A DNA stretch of 64,000 nucleotides from NCBI GenBank assembly GCA_002344795.1, contig DDUM01000061.1:1-64000 (forward strand), written 5' to 3'. Position 1 is the first letter of the stretch; the number at the start of each line of letters is the position of its first letter. A program made the translations under genes and the position numbers. This document shows positions 9,695 to 18,468 of the stretch, piece after piece. The notes beneath the pieces are model-generated. The model saw only the letters and a program-made list of their open reading frames with translations. It was not told the origin of the DNA and searched no databases. Source of the stretch: Flammeovirgaceae bacterium UBA2338 (lineage in GTDB: Bacteria > Bacteroidota > Bacteroidia > Cytophagales > Cyclobacteriaceae).

Positions 9695-9717
9695 AGGCCA
9701 CCTTACTCAGGCAGCCT
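9695..9717 (-). terminator. Weak hairpin between the two propeller genes
   Basis: On the minus strand an 8-bp stem (two G-U pairs) with a 7-base loop follows the stop of the upstream paralogue and precedes a T-rich run. It may reduce read-through into the second paralogue and the S10 gene. It is weaker than the other terminators in this window. Confidence 0.4.
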
Positions 9718-9759
9718 TTTTCAAATCATTCATTATATAAATTGATCAACATCTAAATA

Positions 9760-12700
9760 TTACATTTTTTCTGGATCCTTGGCCTTGATCACAACAGCCG
9801 GAATATTTTCAGACTTGAACATCTCGTTATAAGAGGCTATATCCTTATCTATTATAGATTGCATTTCTTGCTTGTGTTTTGACCACTGACTATCAATCTC
9901 CTGCCGTCTGTCTTTTACACCTTTTGTTAAAGCAGGCTCATGTGAATCAGCAACTCCCAATAATTGGAAAAATTCCGCATTCAATTTACTTGGCCAGTTG
10001 ATCACGTCTTGTCCGTTCTTTTGTCTTGTCTCAATCACATTGGACTCCCAGGATTCAATCTTCTTCAATAATTGCTCGCCCGTTTCAACCACTTCTTTAG
10101 CATCTGGTTTAGATTTTAATACCTCATTGTGTAGTTCTATCTGTTTCTTTACACTTCGCAATGAATTAATCGAACCGTGAATATCTTCGATGGTAGACTC
10201 TACTTCTGAAAGGAATTGTTGCTGAGCTGCCCATTCAGCCGCTGTTGCTTTTACCCGTGGATCAGAAATGATTTCAAATTCTGTAGAAGAGGTTTCTCCT
10301 CCATACGTCATTACCGCCTTGTATCGGCCCGGGCCTACGCGATGACCATTATAACTTCCATACACAAATGCATTCGGAACATCTTTTATGTTTTCATGAC
10401 GAAAGTCCCATGCGAATCGATTAATTCCTGCTTCTGCCGGGATAACCTGAGGAGCAGAAGGCCCACCGGGGTAGGGCTTGAAATTTTTGTCTTTAATGTT
10501 GGTATAAGATCTGATGATATTGCCGCTCAAATCCTGGATTTGAAGCGTTACTACATTAGAGTCTGCTTTTTCTTTCAGGTAATAATCAAGGATCACTCCA
10601 TTCATTGGGTTTTGCCCCACATTAGGAGGCAATGGTCTCCATGAGGGAGAAAAACTTGTCAATCGATACGTAGGTTTGGGCGTATACAATTTTACTTTCT
10701 CAGCTCCAAACTTTCCTTTTGATTGCTGTATCGCTCCCAAATCATCTAAAATCCAAAATGCGCGTCCTTGTGTAGCGGCTACCAAATCATTTTCATGAAT
10801 TACCAAATCAGTAATGGGAACAATTGGCATATTGAGTTGGAATCTGTCCCATGATTTTCCTCCATTGAAAGAAATATAAAAACCTCTTTCAGCCCCTGCG
10901 TACAATAGATCTTTCACTTTCTTATCCTCTCTGATCACTTTGATAAAATCATCCTGATCCACTCCGCCTCCCAACTTAGTCCAGGTTTTACCATAGTCAG
11001 TAGTCTTGTATGCCATGTTACTGAAGTCATTGAACTTATAACGTGTAATGGCAACGTAAGCGGTACCCTTATCAAAAGGAGAAACCTCAATGGCACTAAT
11101 TAATGATTCAGGCACACCTGGAGGTGTAATATTTTCCCAATTTTTACCCCCGTCTCTTGTCACATAAACCAACCCGCAGTCACTTCCTGTATAAATTACA
11201 TCCTTTTCATGTGGTGACACCGCCAGATAACTAATGGTGTTATAGTTTTCTCCTCCGGCTCCTTCATTGGTAAATGGCCCTCCGCCCGCACCTTGTTTTG
11301 CTTTTTCATTTCTTGTCAAATCCGGGCTAATCTCCTCCCAGCTTTGTCCCCAATCTGTAGATTTAAAAACGATATTACCTGCATGATAGATTGTGTTTTT
11401 ATCCTGAATAGAGGAAACAATTGGGGCGTTCCAATTGAATCTGTATTTCATGTCCTTTGCTTCATACGCCAGGTAAGTGGCAGGATCTTCTCTTACATCT
11501 TTGGATTCTCCCGTGTTGATATCCAACACGTCAATATTTCCCTGATAACAACCGCCCATTAACTTTATAGGATTCTCAGGATCAAATACAATAAATGCAC
11601 TTTCACAACCAGGACCATTAAACCAATCTCTTTCAGTAATGCCTGCCGAATTTGTTCTGCTGGCAATAACTACGGAAGAATTGTCCTGCTGACCTCCGTA
11701 AACCTTATAAGGGAACACATTATCAACGGCTACTCTATAAAACTGTGCTGTGGGTTGATTGCCTTGTGTACTCCAGGTAGCTCCTCGATTGAAGGTAATT
11801 TCTCCACCTCCATCATCACCGAGTATCATATTGTTATTGTCCTTAGGATTAATCCACAAATCATGGGTGTCACCGTGGCCTACCGCAACTCCTGTAAAGT
11901 TTTTTCCTCCATCAATGGAGCGCATCATGGGAGCATTCAATACGTATACAATGTCTTCATTGATGGGATCTGGAAATACTTCCATGTAATACCACGAACG
12001 CGAACTGAGGTCCTGATTGTTGCTCAGCAAGCTCCACTTATTACCACCATCATCGGAACGATAAAGACCAGATTTGGATTTTTCAGTTTCTACGATAGCA
12101 TATACTCGGTTTGAATTTGCTCTTGAAACCGCAACCCCCATTTTACCCAGATCTTTCGGAAGACCTTCAACAATTTTTTTCCAGGTATCACCTCCATCCG
12201 TAGATTTCCACAGCGCTGATCCAGGACCCCCACTAATTACTTTCCACGGAAGACGTCTATGGTCCCAGGTGGCCGCATACAATATCCTTGGATTATTCAT
12301 GTCCATATTCAGACTGGACACCCCTGTATTCTCATCTACATACAAAGTGCGTTTCCATGTTGCTCCACCATCAGTAGATTTATACACGCCCCTATCCGAA
12401 CTTGGGCCATGTACTGCGCCCTGAGCACCTACCAGTACGATATCAGGGTTTGTTGGGTGAACTGCAATCTCAGATATGTGCCTTGTTTTCTCCAATCCAA
12501 TGTTCTTCCACGTAGCACCGGCATCCGTGGATTTATATACACCATCTCCGTAGGTGGTCATCACACCGCGAACGGCATGTTCTCCCATTCCCACATAGAT
12601 TACATTAGGGTCAGACTCAGAAATAGCAATCTCGCCCACAGAGCCTGATTTAAGAAAACCATCAGAAATATTTTTCCAGGAAGCCCCTGCATCTTCTGTC

Positions 12701-12942
12701 TTCCAAATCCCTCCACCTGTATAGCCCGTATAGTAGACCATGTTGTTATTGATCACACCAGAAATAGCATTGGATCTACCTCCACGGTAAGGGCCGATAT
12801 TGCGCCATTTCAGGCCTTTATATAAATCCGCATTGATGCTACTTTGCGCAGGCTGTACAGGAGCGTTTTTAGACCTTTTTTGCGCGTAAACAAGACTTAC
12901 AGATAACATCAAAATACCTGCAAGTAGATAGGGTTTTCTCAT
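9760..12942 (-). CDS. Secreted BNR/VPS10-type beta-propeller protein, paralogue 2
   Basis: A 1,060-residue protein with a signal peptide ending in VYAQ (about residue 20). It has the same plan as the gene downstream: Asp-box repeats (GIWKTEDAGASWKN, GVYKSTDAGATWKN, ALWKSTDGGDTWKK) over roughly residues 45-760, a VITDLVIHENDLVAATQGRAF-like segment near the end of the propeller, an Ig-like region (INRFAWDFRHENIKD) and a helical C-terminal region ending in KDPEKM. The shared motifs in the same order show a tandem duplication that is old enough to have diverged widely. It has no T9SS tail and no visible enzyme active site. It is first in the likely transcription unit with paralogue 1 and the S10 carboxypeptidase. 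Confidence 0.88.
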   Translation of the reverse strand: MRKPYLLAGILMLSVSLVYAQKRSKNAPVQPAQSSINADLYKGLKWRNIGPYRGGRSNAISGVINNNMVYYTGYTGGGIWKTEDAGASWKNISDGFLKSGSVGEIAISESDPNVIYVGMGEHAVRGVMTTYGDGVYKSTDAGATWKNIGLEKTRHISEIAVHPTNPDIVLVGAQGAVHGPSSDRGVYKSTDGGATWKRTLYVDENTGVSSLNMDMNNPRILYAATWDHRRLPWKVISGGPGSALWKSTDGGDTWKKIVEGLPKDLGKMGVAVSRANSNRVYAIVETEKSKSGLYRSDDGGNKWSLLSNNQDLSSRSWYYMEVFPDPINEDIVYVLNAPMMRSIDGGKNFTGVAVGHGDTHDLWINPKDNNNMILGDDGGGEITFNRGATWSTQGNQPTAQFYRVAVDNVFPYKVYGGQQDNSSVVIASRTNSAGITERDWFNGPGCESAFIVFDPENPIKLMGGCYQGNIDVLDINTGESKDVREDPATYLAYEAKDMKYRFNWNAPIVSSIQDKNTIYHAGNIVFKSTDWGQSWEEISPDLTRNEKAKQGAGGGPFTNEGAGGENYNTISYLAVSPHEKDVIYTGSDCGLVYVTRDGGKNWENITPPGVPESLISAIEVSPFDKGTAYVAITRYKFNDFSNMAYKTTDYGKTWTKLGGGVDQDDFIKVIREDKKVKDLLYAGAERGFYISFNGGKSWDRFQLNMPIVPITDLVIHENDLVAATQGRAFWILDDLGAIQQSKGKFGAEKVKLYTPKPTYRLTSFSPSWRPLPPNVGQNPMNGVILDYYLKEKADSNVVTLQIQDLSGNIIRSYTNIKDKNFKPYPGGPSAPQVIPAEAGINRFAWDFRHENIKDVPNAFVYGSYNGHRVGPGRYKAVMTYGGETSSTEFEIISDPRVKATAAEWAAQQQFLSEVESTIEDIHGSINSLRSVKKQIELHNEVLKSKPDAKEVVETGEQLLKKIESWESNVIETRQKNGQDVINWPSKLNAEFFQLLGVADSHEPALTKGVKDRRQEIDSQWSKHKQEMQSIIDKDIASYNEMFKSENIPAVVIKAKDPEKM

Positions 12943-13100
12943 AATAAATTTAGGTTTTCGAACTAGCTAAATACCAGAATCCTCCGCAAAAATCCTATAA
13001 ATATTATTTGATCGGCTTTTGTCAATCTCAATCATTAATAACTGCCAGAAGTGAACAGCACGGATGGATTAAGCACTTAATTTTTGAACAGGTAAATCTG

Positions 13101-13124
13101 CCACAAAGGCACAAGGCCACAAAG
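13101..13124. repeat. Short CACAAAG-type direct repeat in an intergenic region
   Basis: Three imperfect copies of a CCACAAAGG-like unit lie in the 247-base gap between the HutF-like gene and the propeller gene. Runs of this kind are frequent between genes in Bacteroidota. The rest of the gap (12943-13189) shows only a 6-bp hairpin at 13145-13159 and no gene. Confidence 0.4.
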
Positions 13125-13189
13125 AACTCTTAACTGCACCAAACAGGATAGTTTATCCTATGTTAGTATTTGATGTTTCTAAAAAGTAG

Positions 13190-14614
13190 CTATCGGTTTT
13201 TCATTTGCCGAAGTGCCTGAGCGAAATTATTTTTAATTTCATTTCCATCATTATGTCTGCTGTTTTTGACAATCCACTTTCCATTAACAATGGTGCCTAA
13301 TGCATAATTTGCATCCGCAGAATAGACGATTGTAGCGGCTATATTTTTAAGTGATGTTGTTGCCAACAATGGTGACTTTGCATCGAGCACCAGTGCATCA
13401 AGAGGTTTACCTGGTTCAAAATTCTCCCGTGATTCAATCCCCATGGCTTTGCGTCCGGAAACAATTCCCTCATTAATCATATAGTGCGCAGCATCTCCTT
13501 CAAAAGTATTTCGTTCGTTGGTCACCAATCTCTGCCGATAGTCTATCATTCTAAACTCTTCCAGTGGATTAATCCCAATGTGACTATCTGTTCCAATCGA
13601 CCACCTGCCTCCCAGCTTCACGAACTCTTTCATTCTGAAAATACCATCCCCTAAATTACCTTCAGTGGAAGGACACAACACGACTCTCGCTCCCGACTTT
13701 GCTAATCTTGATAATTCATCGTCATCTAAGTGTGTAGAATGAACAAGGTGAAATCTTTCATTCACTGGAAGATTGTCTAACATCCACTGCATAGGGCGCT
13801 TGCCGCTATAATCCATGCAATCAGTTACTTCTTTTTTCTGCTCGGCTACGTGGATATGAAATGGTAAATCAGTCGGCATGACCTCAACTGTTTTAATAAT
13901 ATCATTTAATTCTACTGCCCTCAATGAGTGTATACTGAACGCTAAACATGCACCATCATAATGCTTAATCACCTCCTTCGAAGCCTCGAAAAGCTGAAGG
14001 TATTTGTCCATTGATTTTGAAATAAATCTACGCTGACGAGACTCCGGACCTTTGCCAAAGGTCCCCATCTGATAAAAAACCGGGACAAGGGTAATTCTTA
14101 TGCCTGCTCTTTTAGCCGCAGCCACCATTCGCTCGCCCAACTCTGCCGGATTATTATAATGGTGTCCATCCTTATCGTGGTGGAGGTAATGAAATTCAGC
14201 CACCTGGGTATAACCATGGCGTACCATTTCCGCATATAACATGGTTGCTATCGCCTCAACCTGATCCGGATCAACAGAAAGTGCACATTGGTACATTGCC
14301 TCTCGCCAGGACCAAAAATCATCTCGGGTTCCAACAGGGTGATTTTCAGCAAGTCCAGCCATGGCATATTGAAATGCATGTGAGTGTGCATTTTGAAAAC
14401 CAGGCACAGCATATCCATCTACCGCCTCCAAACCAAAACCATCAGAGGGAGGCGCCTCAGACAAATACCTAATCATTCCGTCACTATCTGTGCCCACATA
14501 GGCAGGACTTATCCAATGATCTCTTTGGAGAAGTCCTTTGAATTTGAAGTAGGTAAGTCCCTTACCCTCACCCCCTCCCCTCTCTTTAGAGGAAATAATA
14601 TTTGAACTTTTCAT
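13190..14614 (-). CDS. hutF: Formimidoylglutamate deiminase (HutF-like amidohydrolase)
   Basis: About 474 residues. The enzyme turns N-formimidoyl-L-glutamate into N-formyl-L-glutamate and ammonia in histidine breakdown. It belongs to the amidohydrolase superfamily: metal site NAHSHAFQYAMAG near residue 78, then FHYLHHD, FHIHVAEQKKEV, LVHSTHLDDDE and the late Asp in GTDSHIGINP. HutG-like neighbour upstream supports the call. I choose the ATG at 14614, one base after the hutG stop; an ATG at 14632 is also open but would overlap hutG by 17 bases. The first about 20 residues (SSKERGGGEGKG) do not look like the family and are encoded by a C-rich dispersed repeat. Other guanine-deaminase-like relatives are possible but less likely in this context. 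Confidence 0.87.
   Translation of the reverse strand: MKSSNIISSKERGGGEGKGLTYFKFKGLLQRDHWISPAYVGTDSDGMIRYLSEAPPSDGFGLEAVDGYAVPGFQNAHSHAFQYAMAGLAENHPVGTRDDFWSWREAMYQCALSVDPDQVEAIATMLYAEMVRHGYTQVAEFHYLHHDKDGHHYNNPAELGERMVAAAKRAGIRITLVPVFYQMGTFGKGPESRQRRFISKSMDKYLQLFEASKEVIKHYDGACLAFSIHSLRAVELNDIIKTVEVMPTDLPFHIHVAEQKKEVTDCMDYSGKRPMQWMLDNLPVNERFHLVHSTHLDDDELSRLAKSGARVVLCPSTEGNLGDGIFRMKEFVKLGGRWSIGTDSHIGINPLEEFRMIDYRQRLVTNERNTFEGDAAHYMINEGIVSGRKAMGIESRENFEPGKPLDALVLDAKSPLLATTSLKNIAATIVYSADANYALGTIVNGKWIVKNSRHNDGNEIKNNFAQALRQMKNR
14565..14592. repeat. C-rich CCCTCACCCCCTCCCC-type dispersed repeat inside the hutF 5' end
   Basis: The stretch is nearly pure pyrimidine on the plus strand and ends in CTCTTTAGAGG. 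From memory this type of motif is common between genes in Bacteroidota. Here it lies in frame within the N-terminal codons of the HutF-like gene and encodes a Gly/Glu/Lys-rich tract. Confidence 0.45.
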
Positions 14615-14615
14615 T

Positions 14616-15416
14616 TTACTCAAGTGTATCAATCAATCTTTCAAAAGTGTCTTTTAAAATCGTGCGCATTTCTTCGGCTCTCTCTGCATCGTACTGAAGT
14701 TCGTCATCTTTCATGTACATCACTTTACTCATCTCCAGCTGCAAAGCATGTTGATTTTCAATAGGCCTTCCAAAAAATCGGGTGATGTAGCCTCCCTTAA
14801 ACGGATGATTGTGACTTACCCTGCGGTTAGCGTTTTCCAATCCTCCCAATGCCGTTTCAATTAATCCCGGAGAAGCGGATGTGCCATCGGCATCTCCAAG
14901 AATAAGGTCAGGGAATTTCTCTTTGTGAATAGTGGGCACATATTGTCTGATGGAATGACAATCCCACAAAAGCACCTTGCCAAATTGATTTCTAAGATCC
15001 GTTAGCAACTCCTCAATCTTATGATGATAGGGAATATAATACCTCTCAATCCTTCTGTCCACCTCATCTTGCCGTACCGCACTCCGCTCATCATTGTAAA
15101 TGGGATTACCAAAAAAGTCAGTTGTCGGGCATAAGGCTGTAATTATTCTGCCATCGGTATACAGCGGTTTACTTTCAGGGTCTCTGTTCAAATCAATAAC
15201 CCACCTGCTAAAAACTGCGTTGATGGTTGTGATTCCCATGGAAGGAGCAAAATCATACAACTTGTCAACAAACCAGTCGGTGTCATCGGGCTGCTTTATG
15301 AGTTCCGCCTTGTAGTCATTCCGAATTTCTTCAGGAAATGCAATGCCACTGTGTGGTGAGCTCAGTAGGATAGGGACTCTTGATCCCGATGGAATATTTA
15401 TTTTAAAAGGCTCCAA
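14616..15416 (-). CDS. hutG: N-formylglutamate deformylase / amidohydrolase (HutG type)
   Basis: A 266-residue cytoplasmic enzyme that hydrolyses N-formyl-L-glutamate to glutamate and formate, the step after HutF. The N-formylglutamate amidohydrolase family is recognised from LLSSPHSGIAFP near the N-terminus, DDTDWFVDKLYDFAP, SRWVIDLNRDPES, LLWDCHSIRQYVP (likely metal ligands) and FKGGYITRFFGRP. The start is the ATG directly next to the stop of the upstream hexosaminidase gene (no gap). It is followed by hutF, so the pair forms the formimidoyl-Glu to Glu branch. hutH, hutU and hutI are not in this window. Confidence 0.88.
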   Translation of the reverse strand: MEPFKINIPSGSRVPILLSSPHSGIAFPEEIRNDYKAELIKQPDDTDWFVDKLYDFAPSMGITTINAVFSRWVIDLNRDPESKPLYTDGRIITALCPTTDFFGNPIYNDERSAVRQDEVDRRIERYYIPYHHKIEELLTDLRNQFGKVLLWDCHSIRQYVPTIHKEKFPDLILGDADGTSASPGLIETALGGLENANRRVSHNHPFKGGYITRFFGRPIENQHALQLEMSKVMYMKDDELQYDAERAEEMRTILKDTFERLIDTLE

Positions 15417-16670
15417 TTAATTTTTCCGTTTTTTCTTTTTGGGCTGTGACTCCGTTTTTTCGATAACCATAAGCTTGTTCTTCAGCGCTTCTAATTCGGT
15501 TTCACTTCGCTGAAGTTTTGTTTTATAAACTTCAAGTTCTTGTTGCGTTTTGATCCACTCCTCGCGATAGTAGTCGGCCTGAGACAAGCTCATTTTTTTC
15601 TTTAGTTTCATAATCCTATGAAAGGACTCATCAATGCGACTGGCTGGTATAGTGCCATCCATTACATACTTTTTAATGATAGCATGAACCCTATCCACCG
15701 TACGGTCTTCACTCCCCTGAATATTGTTTGAAAATGTAAGTATGTCTACCCCTGCATTCACGGCCAGTTGAATGGCTTCCTCAAAACCATAATGCTTAGT
15801 GATGGCGTGCATTTGCATATCATCCGAAAAAACAACACCATCAAACTTTAAAGACTTTCTTAATAATGAATCTAAAATTCTTTTGGACAATGTTCCGGGC
15901 AACGATTTACTATCAAGATTTTTATTAACAATGTGAGCAGTCATGATGGCATCCACATATCCAGAATCAATCAACGCTTGATAGGGTTTTAGCTCCTTGG
16001 CTTCCCATGTTTTAGTCACATCTGCTATCCCCAAGTGGGTATCATCCTTAGAACTGCCATGCCCGGGGAAGTGTTTAAGCACCGTGACTACTCCTAATTT
16101 TCTATGCGTCTTAATAAATTCTTTGGCAAATAATGAAACCGAATCCGCATTGGCTGAAAAAGACCGTTCCACCTTTGCAATCACCGGATTGTTAGGATTG
16201 GTAGCCAAATCTACAACTGGCGCAAAATTGACATTAATACCCAGGCCAATCAATGTGGCGGCTGTTGATTCTCCATAATACCGCACAGAGTCAATTGACC
16301 TGCTCATGGCAGCCGCTGATAATGATTTAGGAAATCCATATTTTTCTTTGAGCCGGTTGACTCGCCCGCCTTCCTGATCAATAGAAATAAATAAAGGAAT
16401 AGGGGCGGCACGTTGATACGCCCATGCCAAATCTCTCAGCCGTGTAAAAGAATTTTTTGAAGAAATATTTTTTTCAAAAAAGATAATTGAGCCCGCCTTT
16501 CCATCCTGTATTTCCTTTAGCACCAAAGGATCCACTTCTGTTCCTGGCACACCTATTAAGATCATTTGGCCTATCTTAATATCCAGGCTATCCCTTTGCT
16601 GCGCAACAACGGTATTCATCCATACACAGATTGCAAAAAATACTAATCCAACTTTTTTAATAGCGCTCAT
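15417..16670 (-). CDS. GH3 beta-N-acetylhexosaminidase (NagZ-like)
   Basis: A 417-residue glycoside hydrolase family 3 protein with a signal peptide (to about residue 24, TVVAQ). It probably releases N-acetylglucosamine from peptidoglycan fragments. The family signature KHFPGHGSSKDDTHLGIADV-type region (His and Asp acid/base loop, near residues 200-218) and the nucleophile Asp in VVFSDDMQMHAITKHYG are present. The C-terminus carries a coiled-coil (QELEVYKTKLQRSETELEAL) and a basic tail KKKKRKN, not usual for cytoplasmic NagZ. It overlaps the upstream PBP4-like gene by 14 bases and abuts hutG. A signal peptide implies a periplasmic rather than cytosolic recycling role. Confidence 0.88.
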   Translation of the reverse strand: MSAIKKVGLVFFAICVWMNTVVAQQRDSLDIKIGQMILIGVPGTEVDPLVLKEIQDGKAGSIIFFEKNISSKNSFTRLRDLAWAYQRAAPIPLFISIDQEGGRVNRLKEKYGFPKSLSAAAMSRSIDSVRYYGESTAATLIGLGINVNFAPVVDLATNPNNPVIAKVERSFSANADSVSLFAKEFIKTHRKLGVVTVLKHFPGHGSSKDDTHLGIADVTKTWEAKELKPYQALIDSGYVDAIMTAHIVNKNLDSKSLPGTLSKRILDSLLRKSLKFDGVVFSDDMQMHAITKHYGFEEAIQLAVNAGVDILTFSNNIQGSEDRTVDRVHAIIKKYVMDGTIPASRIDESFHRIMKLKKKMSLSQADYYREEWIKTQQELEVYKTKLQRSETELEALKNKLMVIEKTESQPKKKKRKN

Positions 16671-17940
16671 GTATTTCGTGTAAAACGGATTCCATATTTT
16701 TCTTTATGTCACCAGTTGGAACCGTGTAATTATTATTCATAAAACTAAATATCAACAACTTCCCCTTTTTAGTAATAAGATACCCACTTAGACAGTGATT
16801 ATTGCTAAGTGTGCCTGTTTTACCGTAAATATAAGGTGGAGTTGCTTTATAATAGTCTTTAATAGTTCCTGCCTCCCCTCCAATTGCCAGGATCTGAAAC
16901 AACCTTTCTTTCGGCACCAAAACCATAATTTTTTCCCACAACTTCACAATTGACCGCGGGGTAAATAAATTATACCTGGACAAACCAGAACCATCTACCC
17001 ACTGAGGTTCATCAGGTAGGTCAAATAAGAACTGGTTTTTTACATATTCAATAGCAATATCCGTCTTCAGCGAATCACTTATGATTCCAGCACACATCTG
17101 CAACAATTGTTCCGCAATAAAATTGTCGCTTTCCTGCATCATTACTTTATAGAGGCTATCAGAAGGGATACTATATAAAATCTGCGCGCTGGTTGGCATT
17201 GGTTCATCCACCCATGTTACGTTACGTTGTAATGTATCTTTCAACATGATTGTGACTACTGAAGGCGTTACATGAAAAGGTATTTCTCTTGTAAATGAAG
17301 ATGTATCATAACCTTTGTAATAATTGATCAAATTATTATTAATGCCCCGATGTATTCTTCTTCTCTTTTCCTCCACCTCAATCACCTTGACAGAATCCTG
17401 AAAAAGTGGCGGATCAACTTTGATGCTTCCCGCACTATCCGTAATCATCAGATTATTTCCATACATCGGAAATGATGAACGTTCTGGCGAATAACTATCA
17501 TTGTAATCATCCCAGGCCCATCCAGGCCCAAAATGCTCTTGATAAAAATTAGAAGAAGAAAAATAGAGTGGTGAAGATTGGTCTTTCAGAAATTGATAAG
17601 CCCTGTCATTTTGAAATACTTTCGCATATAAAAACGAAGGATCTCCCGTTCCCCAAAAAATCAAGGAGTCGTTTCTCTCCACATAACGAAATGCCGGTAT
17701 GGAATCCCCAATCAAATGAAGACTACTTAGTAATGTGAAAATCTTAGTATTCGAAGCAGGCGTAAAGTATTTGTTCGAGTTATATTCTATAATTGTTTTT
17801 CTCGCTTCGGGATCATAGACCAGTAACCCAATATGTTCTTGAAATTCGGTTTCGGTTTCGGCAAGTTCTTTCTGGAGCTTAAGGTGAGGAGCGCACGATA
17901 GCAGTAAAAGAGATAAAAAATAAACGCTAATCCTCCCCAT
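16657..17940 (-). CDS. D-alanyl-D-alanine carboxypeptidase/endopeptidase, PBP4-like (peptidase S13), lipoprotein
   Basis: A 427-residue protein with a short lipoprotein signal (LLLLSC, Cys 16). The three penicillin-binding motifs are visible: SxxK as S63-N-T-K66 in ASNTKIFT, SxN as SDN in MQESDNFIAEQ, and KTG in YGKTGTLSNNH. PBP4 enzymes trim or cut cross-links in peptidoglycan. The family usually has an inserted domain between the first two motifs, and the spacing here agrees. It overlaps DinB by one base upstream and the GH3 gene by 14 bases downstream, so it is translationally linked to both. The hexosaminidase neighbour supports a cell-wall role. Confidence 0.88.
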   Translation of the reverse strand: MGRISVYFLSLLLLSCAPHLKLQKELAETETEFQEHIGLLVYDPEARKTIIEYNSNKYFTPASNTKIFTLLSSLHLIGDSIPAFRYVERNDSLIFWGTGDPSFLYAKVFQNDRAYQFLKDQSSPLYFSSSNFYQEHFGPGWAWDDYNDSYSPERSSFPMYGNNLMITDSAGSIKVDPPLFQDSVKVIEVEEKRRRIHRGINNNLINYYKGYDTSSFTREIPFHVTPSVVTIMLKDTLQRNVTWVDEPMPTSAQILYSIPSDSLYKVMMQESDNFIAEQLLQMCAGIISDSLKTDIAIEYVKNQFLFDLPDEPQWVDGSGLSRYNLFTPRSIVKLWEKIMVLVPKERLFQILAIGGEAGTIKDYYKATPPYIYGKTGTLSNNHCLSGYLITKKGKLLIFSFMNNNYTVPTGDIKKNMESVLHEIHERY

Positions 17941-18458
17941 TAATTCCAGGCACTGAAATATCTTTCTTTTAAAATCTGTAAGTGATGTGTCTCGTGTCCG
18001 GCAATGATAAAGCCTTGAGATGCCACAGAAAACTCATTTTTATTGGCTACTCCTTTCCTCGATAACATCTCTGGTGTGAAGCTCGCAAAGAGATCAATTG
18101 TTGAGGTTCTCAGGTGCGCCATTTCAGTGATGATGCTTTTTAGTTCACGCCCATGCGCATTCGATTCCGGAGCGTATAACTTTTCCTCAAAACCGGCCAA
18201 AGGAGTTTTGTCATTTCTTGCGAATCGCAAAGCCCTGTACACAAAAACTCTTTCCGTATCAATCATATGACAAAGTAATTCCCTGATGGTCCACTTATCA
18301 TCGGCATACTTAAAATCTTGCTTTTCGACTGGAATACTGTGCATCAATTCTTGCGCCCGATGCCCTGAAATTCTTAAAGCCTGAATTGGATCTGTCTCCT
18401 CAATAAGCTTGACATAACCTTTGTAGAAATGAGGGATGGAATCAAGATTTAACAACAT
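17940..18458 (-). CDS. DinB family protein
   Basis: A 172-residue protein of the DinB/YfiT four-helix fold. The metal-binding histidines are visible in IRELLCHMIDTERVFVYRAL and IIAGHETHHLQILKERY. Many members are metal-dependent transferases that use small thiols such as bacillithiol, others have no known activity. The stop overlaps the start of the PBP4-like gene by one base; the upstream lipoprotein gene ends 10 bases away. Nothing in the operon reveals the substrate. Confidence 0.85.
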   Translation of the reverse strand: MLLNLDSIPHFYKGYVKLIEETDPIQALRISGHRAQELMHSIPVEKQDFKYADDKWTIRELLCHMIDTERVFVYRALRFARNDKTPLAGFEEKLYAPESNAHGRELKSIITEMAHLRTSTIDLFASFTPEMLSRKGVANKNEFSVASQGFIIAGHETHHLQILKERYFSAWN

Positions 18459-18468
18459 ATGACTTTAA

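Noticed and set aside
13145..13159. Hairpin AGGATA/TATCCT after hutF
   Set aside because: Only six base pairs and no T-run; too weak for a terminator.
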